Positions 1-6,660 of a stretch of 8,063 nt of DNA are shown piece by piece. Source of the DNA: Bacteroidales bacterium (GTDB lineage: Bacteria; Bacteroidota; Bacteroidia; Bacteroidales; WRGA01); assembly GCA_031279795.1 (NCBI GenBank), contig JAITHZ010000040.1, positions 1-8,063 of the forward strand. Reading direction: 5' to 3'. A model generated the notes under the pieces. It saw only the letters and a list, made by a program, of their open reading frames with translations, had not been told where the DNA came from and searched no databases. How positions within the stretch are numbered: the first letter of the stretch is position 1; every line of letters begins with the position of its first letter. The translations under genes were made by a program, and so were the position numbers.

Positions 1-1403
1 TCTTCATAAATATAATCTGCAACCCAATCAGCACCAAAATATCCAGCAGTTCCGAAAATAACAGAGCCAATTAACCCTGTAATTATTGCTCCGGGACCGG
101 TTTCTATACCAATAGCCGCGCCAGCGACTGCACCAATTTTTGCGCCTACAATTGCCATACCCCAACCACCAGCCTCTCTTATTGTTTGGGCAGCAATCGG
201 TTTCACGGAACGTTCCTTAATAGATAATTCTGATGCCTGTTCTACTCGATATGCAGAAAATCCTATACCAATTATGTTTACTACCCGAAGTCCTTTTGTC
301 AAATTCATTGACGTTTTCGACATAATGGCTTCAGCAGGTATATTGCCTTCAATTAAAGTTTCTCTTTCTATATTAGCAACGGCATTTATAACTTTCCCCA
401 ATCTGGCTTTAACTTCTGAAGTAGGAGATTCGCTCTGTAACTTCTTTAAATCAGCAACAATTTCCTCTGGTGAATAAATTCTACATCCTGCTTTTAGTGC
501 CTTATTAATATCAATATATTGTGGTGAGCCTGATATATTGGGAGCACCTTTGGGCAAAGAACTTGCAGATAAATACTTACTTTGATTAAAACCACCCGCG
601 TGTTCACCTATCGTTATCATAGAATTTGGATTAGGCGATTGCATCCCAAATCTTTCATAAGGATTTCCTTTAAAATACTCCCAAACACTATTAGAAGGCG
701 GGACTACTACTTTTCGGACTAATTTGCCATTCGGTAGCAATTCATTTGCAATAATGAACATAAAAAGACTGCCGCCTCCCGTAATTTTTGTTTTGCACGA
801 AATAGATTCTGCTGACTTATTCAAATACGGCATCAGCAGCACCTCTTTTCCAGCCCATTCTTTCGGCACTTTAAACGAAATATTCCCGCCCCGTATCACT
901 TCATCATCAACAATCAATCGGTCTGTTTTTCCATCAACTTTTACTTTCCATTTCACATTGTCTTTGGTCGATTGCGGCACATCTTTTTCAGGCACATCTT
1001 TCTGTTTTTTATGATTGCGGTATCCTACCGTGCATTTAACAGTTTCCCCAACTGTTGCTTCCGGTTTATCCACTTGCACCGATTTCTCTTTAACGCGAAT
1101 ATCGGTCTGATATTGCGGCTCGACGTAAACGGTCAATGTCTGTTCTTTTTTTACCACATTATTAACCAATGCGTAAAACTTTACATATTTTTCCGTTTCG
1201 TCTTTCTTAAAGGCGTATTGGCACGAAAGACCGTTTGAAAAAGCCTGTCCATCGTCTTTTAACTGAACGTGTTTTCGGGCTTTTACGTCTGCGGGCGTAT
1301 ATACTTTCTTTTTCCAAAGAACCTGTTTGTCCTGCCGGTAATTCAATGACGCACACAGGGCAACCGGACTGTTTGACGGGATTATCTCTACTGTTGATGA
1401 CAT
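1..1403 (-). CDS. Probable T6SS effector, ADP-ribosyltransferase-like with glycine-zipper segment (3' end outside window)
   Basis: The reading frame is open from ATG at 1403 to the left edge (467 codons seen, no stop), so the C-terminus is missing. An in-frame TAA at 1431-1433 leaves this ATG as the only start near the open end. Residues 1-205 look beta-rich, in two parts (about 1-105 and 106-205; the second contains FKVPKEWAGKEVLLMPYL). Residues 264-360 hold GEHAGG, QSKYLSASS and YIDI, then IERETLIEGNIP. The SxYLSAS stretch followed by ExE and G-x-I-P resembles the STS and catalytic ExE elements of ADP-ribosyltransferase folds; this is inference from pattern. Residues 411-458 form a long Gly/Ala-rich hydrophobic glycine zipper ending in GYFGADW, as in membrane-inserting or translocating toxin segments. 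It follows tssR by 47 bases, a usual place for T6SS cargo. The 3' half is AT-richer than the 5' half (20 versus 28 G+C in the blocks 301-360 and 841-900), which suggests a swapped toxin end. There is no signal peptide, consistent with T6SS loading from the cytoplasm. Other toxin chemistries or a pore former remain possible. Confidence 0.75.
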   Translation of the reverse strand, partial: MSSTVEIIPSNSPVALCASLNYRQDKQVLWKKKVYTPADVKARKHVQLKDDGQAFSNGLSCQYAFKKDETEKYVKFYALVNNVVKKEQTLTVYVEPQYQTDIRVKEKSVQVDKPEATVGETVKCTVGYRNHKKQKDVPEKDVPQSTKDNVKWKVKVDGKTDRLIVDDEVIRGGNISFKVPKEWAGKEVLLMPYLNKSAESISCKTKITGGGSLFMFIIANELLPNGKLVRKVVVPPSNSVWEYFKGNPYERFGMQSPNPNSMITIGEHAGGFNQSKYLSASSLPKGAPNISGSPQYIDINKALKAGCRIYSPEEIVADLKKLQSESPTSEVKARLGKVINAVANIERETLIEGNIPAEAIMSKTSMNLTKGLRVVNIIGIGFSAYRVEQASELSIKERSVKPIAAQTIREAGGWGMAIVGAKIGAVAGAAIGIETGPGAIITGLIGSVIFGTAGYFGADWVADYIYE

Positions 1404-1425
1404 ATTCGATTCATTTTTTATGTTG

Positions 1426-1433
1426 CAAAATTA
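1426..1433 (-). promoter_or_regulatory. Candidate Bacteroidota -7 promoter element before the left effector gene
   Basis: On the minus strand this reads TAATTTTG, which fits the Bacteroidota -7 consensus TAnnTTTG, and it lies 22 bases before the ATG at 1403. No TTG stands at the expected distance for a -33 element, so the match is only half a promoter. Such AT-rich matches occur by chance. It could give the effector gene transcription in addition to read-through from tssR. Confidence 0.3.
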
Positions 1434-1450
1434 AAATAAATAATTCTTTT

Positions 1451-3931
1451 CTATGGCAGGAATTTTCTTTCCAGCCAATAATATTTTTCGCCGTTGGATT
1501 CAAAGGCTTCGGCTTTGTCCCAATCGCCGCTTTTCTTTTTGAGGTAAGTGATTAATTCATCCAGCATTTTGTCCGAAACGTATTTTTTTCGATTCAGGTC
1601 TTTTAACCGGATTTTGTTCAGCATTTCGCCGGACGTGGGGCAGCCTGTTATCCTGCGCTGCACTTCGGCAAGCGACATACGTTTGAGGGTTTTACGCTTT
1701 TCTTTGCAGTATTTGCAATAATTCATTGTCGTTAGATACTGTTTGTAGAGTTGTTTGCGTATTTTGCGGGTGCTTGCATATTCGGGCGGCAAGCTGTCAT
1801 TAACATTGGCGGCGATTGTTCCAACAGACAACGTTTCGTCGCTGAACAAGTCGTTTTCGGGACAGTTGCACGTCTTTTTCCCCTGCGCCGTTTTTTTGGC
1901 TTTTGCCTGAAACTTGAAATCCACTTCCAGCGAAGTAAGGGTTTTAAAAAACGCTTTTATTTCCTTTAATTCGAGTTCCGACAGCATCAGACTGTAATTC
2001 GTGCGGTTATTCGCTGCGCTGTCCAATACGATTGTTTTCGAGGGCAAATACCAGCCCGGATTTTCTTTGTTGAATTTGGAAATCAGTTTTTTGGACGGAA
2101 TAAGGTTTGTGTCCAAACCATAACTGCGCACATACAGGCTGTCGAACCGTGTGCGGTTGTTACCCACCGAGTTAAACGCTTTGAGCATTTGCGCCGTCAT
2201 ATCCAGATTGTCCCGCCTCACCTGTTGCAGGATGGTGTCAATACCGGCGGGTATCACTTCCAATGCAATGTTTTCAGCCTTTTGCGGAAAATACAAAAAA
2301 CCCTGCGTGATGCTGCATTCGGGAAAATCAAGACGGAAACTGTTTTTTACGCCGTATTCCCGAAAACTGTTTTCCTTTTTGATTTGCGCGGGTGAAACCA
2401 GCAGTTCTTTTTTGTTTTCTATCATACCGTCGGCGCAGGAATAAATCATATTTTCAATCGCCAATACAAAATCATTGTATTCGTCCTCTTCGCCTGCATA
2501 CACCTGAAAGCCCAATATCCGGCAGTTCAGTTCTATCAGACGGCGTATCAGTGTTTCATCGACATTTTCGCCCGTGTAGCCTTTTTCGCCAATCAGGACA
2601 ATCAGATTAACGGCGTCTTTTTCATCATCCAATATTTTCAGCGCTTTGCTCAAGCCCTCCCAGCCTTTTATCAATGGTGTGGTTTTCAGCCTGTCTTTTC
2701 GATTGGCTTTTTCGGCAAGCAAATTCATCAGTTCGGAATAATTGGGCGTAAGTCTGGTGCTGAACGGGAGCATGCTGAAGCCTTCGTCAAACACCATTAC
2801 ACAATTGAAGCGATAAGAAAAATCTCTGTCCTGTTCAAATAGCGGTTGCAGGTTTTGCAAGGCATTGACAATTTGCGGAAACTGCGTGACGGTTTGTTCT
2901 CTGCCCTCAAAGACAAATGACACGTTGATTTTCCGTAACTTTTTGGCTATCGTGCGGAACGAGCGCTGAGATATATGCCCGCCATTGACATTGAAAATAT
3001 AATTGCCATTGTAGTCAAACAGGGGAATAACGGTGCGTGTGCGGAATGCCGTCAGCGAATCCCGCACCGAATAGGAAGCTACCGGATTGTAACGAATGGT
3101 TTTGTATTGTTTAGTCAACAGTTGCGCCATTTCCGCAACGTCTTTGGGAATACCGACCGACTCGCCGTTTTTCCCTGCATAGTGCAGCGCATCGGCGGGA
3201 ATGGTGGCATTGTCGGCATGCAGTCCGGCGCCGATGTCTTTAATGAAGCAGTTGTCAATCCAGCCTAAAACGTCGGTTTTCACGTCATCGGCTTTCAGAT
3301 AGGGCTTTTTGGCTATCAGGGATTTGTCGCCTGTTTCTGTCTGTTTCAACCGATAAATAACACTGTATGGAGATACGGCGGCGGCAGGCGAACTCATCAA
3401 AAAATCTTTGTACGTTTTGACGGAATCAACGGCGAAATAGTTGTCCGGCTCGTGGGCAAACAGCGTATCGGAAAACATAACCAGCATTTTGTTCTTTTTC
3501 CCGCTGAATACGTCCGTTTCCGACTGCTGCGACAGCAACAGGTCGGATTTGCGCATCCATCCGCAGTATTCCGCTTTTTTGTAATCCAATTTGCCGTTTT
3601 TCAGAACGTCGGGCGTGTATTTTATCAGGCGCAGGTAATCGTTTTTTTGTTTGATTACCAAAAACGGGTCGAGATAATCCACATCTTTATGCTTTACTTT
3701 ACCGCCCACATTGTTGTAAGTCTGGTTTTTCTCATGGTCGGAAAAAACAATCCACGGCTCTTTGTTCAAGTCCGTTTTGGGGGCTTTCACTTCGCCTACA
3801 CAGTAGTTGAGCGAATATTCGCGCGGTATTTTCTTTACGCGCGTAAAACGGTGAACAGGGGAACAGGAAACAATTATTCCGCCAACGGCACACAATGCCG
3901 CTATTTTAACTGTCGTATGTATCCATCTCAT
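1451..3931 (-). CDS. tssR: T6SSiii envelope-complex lipoprotein TssR
   Basis: This 826-residue protein is the TssR component of Bacteroidota T6SSiii, part of the TssN/O/P/Q/R envelope complex that stands in for TssJLM. It has a lipoprotein signal: hydrophobic residues 8-22 and the lipobox IVSC with Cys23. The next residues are SPVH, with no acidic surface-export signal, so an outer-membrane anchor facing the periplasm is inferred. Residues about 85-133 and 183-230 each end in a GW motif (CGWMRKSDLLL, LGWIDNCFI) and look like SH3-type beta domains. Residues about 333-500 have the strand-helix order of a von Willebrand A domain, but the DxSxS metal motif is replaced (FVFEGREQT) and the later TDG is GEKG, so metal binding is probably lost. 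The C-terminal third has cysteines at 688, 690, 739, 742 and 764, possible disulfides. The start lies 4 bases after the tssP-like stop, and a purine-rich GGAAAGAGAG precedes ATG. Recognition of the family is strong; the domain readings are mine. Confidence 0.88.
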   Translation of the reverse strand: MRWIHTTVKIAALCAVGGIIVSCSPVHRFTRVKKIPREYSLNYCVGEVKAPKTDLNKEPWIVFSDHEKNQTYNNVGGKVKHKDVDYLDPFLVIKQKNDYLRLIKYTPDVLKNGKLDYKKAEYCGWMRKSDLLLSQQSETDVFSGKKNKMLVMFSDTLFAHEPDNYFAVDSVKTYKDFLMSSPAAAVSPYSVIYRLKQTETGDKSLIAKKPYLKADDVKTDVLGWIDNCFIKDIGAGLHADNATIPADALHYAGKNGESVGIPKDVAEMAQLLTKQYKTIRYNPVASYSVRDSLTAFRTRTVIPLFDYNGNYIFNVNGGHISQRSFRTIAKKLRKINVSFVFEGREQTVTQFPQIVNALQNLQPLFEQDRDFSYRFNCVMVFDEGFSMLPFSTRLTPNYSELMNLLAEKANRKDRLKTTPLIKGWEGLSKALKILDDEKDAVNLIVLIGEKGYTGENVDETLIRRLIELNCRILGFQVYAGEEDEYNDFVLAIENMIYSCADGMIENKKELLVSPAQIKKENSFREYGVKNSFRLDFPECSITQGFLYFPQKAENIALEVIPAGIDTILQQVRRDNLDMTAQMLKAFNSVGNNRTRFDSLYVRSYGLDTNLIPSKKLISKFNKENPGWYLPSKTIVLDSAANNRTNYSLMLSELELKEIKAFFKTLTSLEVDFKFQAKAKKTAQGKKTCNCPENDLFSDETLSVGTIAANVNDSLPPEYASTRKIRKQLYKQYLTTMNYCKYCKEKRKTLKRMSLAEVQRRITGCPTSGEMLNKIRLKDLNRKKYVSDKMLDELITYLKKKSGDWDKAEAFESNGEKYYWLERKFLP

Positions 3932-3935
3932 TTTT

Positions 3936-4817
3936 TTACTCTCTTTCCGTTTGAATAACGATTAATTTCACGATACAGTAATCTTTGTCCCAGTCAAACA
4001 ACACATTTTCGATGATGGTGCGTTTGCGCCCGATTATTTTCAATCCCTGACAATAGGAATAGAAATCGTTTTTCTTGCTGTTATTGACTACCACCAGCGT
4101 ATTGGGATTATTGCAAAGGTAAGTTTTCAGGATATAGTTATAGTTGCTGTTGAACGGTTTCTGGTCAATAATGGCTTGCAACTTTTCTTTGACCTCGTTG
4201 CTTATCATCGTTTCGATGTTTGTTGTGTCGGCTTCGGTGTAGCGCGGTTCAATGTTGATTTTGTGGCGAATGGGATATTGCGTTTCTTCCGTAGAAAGTA
4301 ATACTTCGTATTCTCCCGGCTCGCTGTAGCGGTAAATGGCTGTGCGCTCGCGGGCGTCAACCATTCCGGTTTCGCCGAACTCCCAACGCCACTCTTTGGA
4401 ACTGCCCTCGCCCCGAAACGTAATCCATTCGCTCTCCAAGCCAGCGGACGGCGCAACAATCTCAATCAGTTGTTCCTGCGGGCTTTCCTGCGGAACGGGG
4501 CGGATATTGACAATAAACTTCTTTTCGAGTTTGCCGTCAACCGTCAGCCGTATCTGGTACTTGCCGGTGGTGGGATAGGTGTATTCGCCGGACTGTGCTT
4601 CGGAAGTGTCGCCATTGCCGAACTCCCACAGCCACCTGTCCGCGCTTTTCGTGCTGTCGGCATACTGTATGGGAACGCCCAATTCCACGTCCGCAGGCGT
4701 TACGGATGCCTGCACCGGACGAGCCGACAGATACGCGCGAAAGCCCAATACCAAACAGATGATGATTGCCAGCGACAACAGAATGATGACCGTGCGGCGG
4801 TTGAATATGTTGTTCAT
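3936..4817 (-). CDS. tssP: T6SSiii inner-membrane protein with two PKD domains (TssP-like)
   Basis: The 293-residue product has a short basic N-terminus (NRR at 6-8), one membrane helix at about 9-29 and a periplasmic remainder. Two PKD-type beta-sandwich repeats follow, at about 36-105 and 117-190. Each shows the PKD hallmarks: WLWEFGNGD (62-70) with YTYPTTGKY, and WRWEFGETG (143-151) with YRYSEPGEY. The second lacks the full GDG turn. Residues 195-293 form a separate alpha/beta-looking end with cysteines 235, 256 and 281. PKD repeats usually serve protein-protein contact outside the cytoplasm. The gene sits 7 bases after the small membrane-protein gene and 4 bases before tssR, a constant neighbourhood in T6SSiii loci, so it probably links inner-membrane partners to TssR. 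The name TssP rests on gene order and the PKD content and is less certain than TssR. Confidence 0.75.
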   Translation of the reverse strand: MNNIFNRRTVIILLSLAIIICLVLGFRAYLSARPVQASVTPADVELGVPIQYADSTKSADRWLWEFGNGDTSEAQSGEYTYPTTGKYQIRLTVDGKLEKKFIVNIRPVPQESPQEQLIEIVAPSAGLESEWITFRGEGSSKEWRWEFGETGMVDARERTAIYRYSEPGEYEVLLSTEETQYPIRHKINIEPRYTEADTTNIETMISNEVKEKLQAIIDQKPFNSNYNYILKTYLCNNPNTLVVVNNSKKNDFYSYCQGLKIIGRKRTIIENVLFDWDKDYCIVKLIVIQTERE

Positions 4818-4824
4818 AACCGTA

Positions 4825-5331
4825 TTATTTTTTTGTCTTTAATTCTTCTTTTTTCTTTTGAAGTCCGATTTCGCAATCTTCCAGATTTTTCCTGAAACTG
4901 TTGATGTTTTGCGTTTTACTCCACAATTCTTTCCGGTCGGCAAACCACATATTGTAAAAGCCGGCTACCTGATAAAATACTTTGTAGCGTTTGTCATAGC
5001 CATATTGGGTTTGCAGCGATTTTATTTCGTTCAGGTAATATTTGATGTCGTTTTCTTCGTAACTTGCCTGCACTTCGGGGTTGAAGGCTTTGATTTTGTT
5101 GTAGATGGAATCAATCACGGTCATTTGTTCGCCTTGCACGGATTGAAACTGATGGATACGTCCCATTTTGGCAATGGCAAATTCTTTGCGGGCTACGCTT
5201 TTGCGGTTGCCCGAGTAGTGGGATATGCAAATGCAGCACACGGCTGTGGCAATGACAAACAGCAGGGTAACATAAATAAAGCCTGTGATGTGTTCCCGCC
5301 GGTTGCGGGTGGTTTTGTTGTTTTCGCTCAT
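4825..5331 (-). CDS. T6SSiii small inner-membrane protein, TssO/TssQ type (second of two)
   Basis: This 168-residue protein has a hydrophilic basic N-terminus (NNKTTRNRREH), a single membrane helix at about 16-37 containing three cysteines (CCICIS), and a helical periplasmic part of about 130 residues with charged coiled-coil-like stretches and a lysine-rich end. N-in topology is inferred from the basic flank. It is 11 bases after the preceding membrane-protein gene and 7 bases before the PKD-protein gene, so the genes are surely co-transcribed. Size, topology and position fit the TssO/TssQ group of the T6SSiii envelope complex; sequence alone does not let me say which of the two. Residues 66-84 align without gaps to residues 59-77 of the gene before it, with 8 identities in 19 positions, which hints at an old tandem duplication. 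Confidence 0.75.
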   Translation of the reverse strand: MSENNKTTRNRREHITGFIYVTLLFVIATAVCCICISHYSGNRKSVARKEFAIAKMGRIHQFQSVQGEQMTVIDSIYNKIKAFNPEVQASYEENDIKYYLNEIKSLQTQYGYDKRYKVFYQVAGFYNMWFADRKELWSKTQNINSFRKNLEDCEIGLQKKKEELKTKK

Positions 5332-5342
5332 CGTTTTTCGGG

Positions 5343-5840
5343 TTATTTTTCGATGGTAATACCGCCGATGGTTATTTTGCGTTTCAGTTGTTTGTTGTCC
5401 TCAATACACTGTTTGAGTTCCTTTTTTACCATAGTTTCCGTTTCCTGCGTGATGCGCAGCGAGTCTTTGATGCTGAGAAACGAATTGACTTCGCTTATCA
5501 GTTTTTGGTACATGCGCACGTCGCGACCGCTCATATTGTCCATTAATGCCGAAATTTCCTGTTTCCGCTTGCTGACGGCATTCATTAGCAAAACATCATT
5601 TTTGCCGGTGTTGAACAGATTGATGTACGAGTGCAGCGAGTCTATTTTGTCCGTCAGTTCGCTTTGGCGGACAAAGATTTGGTCGTATTCGTCCATTTTC
5701 TCGACAATGCGTTCCACTTCGGTTTCGGTGGTTTTCGTGTAGAAAAAATAAACGGCAACGCCCACAAGTACGCAGCACGACAGGTAGAGCGCAAACAGCC
5801 CATAGGCACGGTAGATGTCTTTGTTGTTTTTGGGTTTCAT
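5343..5840 (-). CDS. T6SSiii small inner-membrane protein, TssO/TssQ type (first of two)
   Basis: The 165-residue product starts MKPKNNKD, has one membrane helix at about 12-34, then a periplasmic part rich in Glu, Lys and heptad-like hydrophobics at about 38-76 and 108-155, which suggests coiled coil, and ends in a short apolar GGITI tail. No lipobox is present. As first gene of the closely spaced four-gene run ending in tssR, it most likely belongs to the T6SSiii envelope complex (TssO/TssQ group), with TssO the better guess from the MK-x-x-N-type start. No strong Shine-Dalgarno precedes ATG 5840, only A-rich sequence, which is normal in Bacteroidota. The upstream neighbour is a 43-codon ORF 31 bases away. 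No promoter is clear in that gap, so transcription probably enters from upstream. Confidence 0.75.
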   Translation of the reverse strand: MKPKNNKDIYRAYGLFALYLSCCVLVGVAVYFFYTKTTETEVERIVEKMDEYDQIFVRQSELTDKIDSLHSYINLFNTGKNDVLLMNAVSKRKQEISALMDNMSGRDVRMYQKLISEVNSFLSIKDSLRITQETETMVKKELKQCIEDNKQLKRKITIGGITIEK

Positions 5841-5871
5841 GGCAGATGTGTTTTTCTGTATTTTACGATTT

Positions 5872-6003
5872 TTATGCCCGACGACGGATAGCCTTTCTTA
5901 CAAGCCAGCGAACACAACAATAGATGCCTTCAAAAAGCATAAGCAAAGGGGCTATTCTTTGTAAGTGGGCGCGAATAATCGGGTCGCGAGATTTGATTTT
6001 CAT
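5872..6003 (-). CDS. Possible 43-residue membrane-associated small protein
   Basis: ATG at 6003 opens a 43-codon frame ending in TAA at 5872-5874. The peptide has a hydrophobic middle, about residues 17-35 (IAPLLMLFEGIYCCVRWLV), interrupted by Glu25 and Arg32, and a very basic end (VRKAIRRRA). It starts 16 bases after the stop of the 184-aa lipoprotein gene and ends 31 bases before the first T6SS membrane-protein gene, so it fits the operon spacing. Its base composition resembles the T6SS genes below it more than the AT-rich lipoprotein above it. An in-frame TAA lies just before the start, so it is not open further upstream. It may be a true small protein, the leftover 3' end of a T6SS gene cut by insertion of the effector block, or chance. 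I do not recognise it. Confidence 0.4.
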   Translation of the reverse strand: MKIKSRDPIIRAHLQRIAPLLMLFEGIYCCVRWLVRKAIRRRA

Positions 6004-6019
6004 AATTATTATTTATGGT

Positions 6020-6574
6020 TTATTTCATTTGGAAAACGCCTAAGGTATCTATATTATAAACAGATATTTCCGACACACTCTCGTCTTCCATATAATTAAA
6101 ACGTTCTACAAGAATTTTGTCTGTCTGCACTGTGCTTATTATTCTTGACAACGATTCAGCAATTTCGTCATAGGCAATATCCAATGTGTCAATGATATTA
6201 TAATCGTCGTCATAATTGATTAGAACAGTAAATAACTCATATTCGCCTTTTTGATAACTTATTACCAGACTGATAACGTTTTCCGACAGGTTTATTCTGT
6301 AATTCAAATAAAAATCACTGACATCATTAAATCTGCCGTTAAGTTTTAACGCTTGAATTTGCGTTTGATTTAGCTTGTTGGCAAAGCCATAATTATCAAA
6401 ACTTGTAGAATCAATCAAAGGCAAATCTTTTATTTGCAACTTGTCAATGCCAAGTTCTGCAAACTTTTCGTTTGCAAGTGCAATTTCGGTTTCCTGTCCT
6501 TGTTTGGGCTTATTTCCACAAGAGAAAAATAAAACCAAAATAAAAACGGTTGTGAATATTTTATTTGTTTTCAT
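6020..6574 (-). CDS. Lipoprotein of unknown function, possible effector immunity protein
   Basis: The 184-residue product begins with a lipoprotein signal: MKTNK, hydrophobic residues 6-17, and FFSC with Cys19, followed by GNKPKQGQ. The mature part is acidic and contains a Gln/Asn-rich helix (KLNQTQIQALKLNGRF) and several likely beta strands. I recognise no family. It is the third gene of the AT-rich block that starts with the M23 peptidase gene, 70 bases after the previous lipoprotein gene. An anchored periplasmic protein beside a wall-cutting effector is what an immunity protein would look like, but this role is inference. It is not evidently a T6SS structural part. The block 6061-6120 has only 20 G+C in 60, against 36 in 60 for 4621-4680 in the PKD gene, so its origin may differ from that of the T6SS core. 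Confidence 0.8.
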   Translation of the reverse strand: MKTNKIFTTVFILVLFFSCGNKPKQGQETEIALANEKFAELGIDKLQIKDLPLIDSTSFDNYGFANKLNQTQIQALKLNGRFNDVSDFYLNYRINLSENVISLVISYQKGEYELFTVLINYDDDYNIIDTLDIAYDEIAESLSRIISTVQTDKILVERFNYMEDESVSEISVYNIDTLGVFQMK

Positions 6575-6589
6575 TTTTGAATATTGTTT

Positions 6590-6660
6590 CTAACAATCAA
6601 ACCAATCACTTTTTTGAGCTTCGCATCGTAATAATTCTCCTTTTTTATTTTAATAAAAGT
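6590..6660 (-). other. A-rich run with possible frameshifted lipoprotein tail and an unused Shine-Dalgarno
   Basis: The lipoprotein gene stops at TAA 6647-6645 within a run of A's. One frame over, the sequence encodes NKKGELLRCEAQKSDWFDC and then TAG at 6592-6590, which reads like a natural protein end. The same stretch holds AAAGGAG (GGAG at 6637-6640), ten bases before an ATG at 6626 that opens only six codons (MRSSKK). I see no gene for this ribosome site to serve, and the next lipoprotein ATG is at 6574. Confidence 0.3.

Noticed and set aside
274..1555. Several plus-strand frames opposite the left effector gene
   Set aside because: All are antisense to a continuous 467-codon frame with consistent domain signals, and none has a recognisable product.
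3452..3958. Plus-strand frame of 168 codons opposite the start of tssR
   Set aside because: Antisense shadow of tssR, with no family signal and no plausible ribosome site context.
4205..4465. Minus-strand 86-codon frame inside the PKD-protein gene
   Set aside because: Out-of-frame overlap with a gene that has clear PKD repeats; Arg/Ala/Pro-rich content is a shift artefact.
4858..5742. Plus-strand frame of 294 codons opposite the two small membrane-protein genes
   Set aside because: It is antisense to two well-supported genes, has Phe/Val-rich content typical of mirrored coding sequence, spans their border, and shows no recognisable domain.
6020..6574. Naming the 184-aa lipoprotein as a T6SS structural subunit from its place before the envelope genes
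   Set aside because: Its composition matches the effector block and I recognise no structural family; location alone is not enough.
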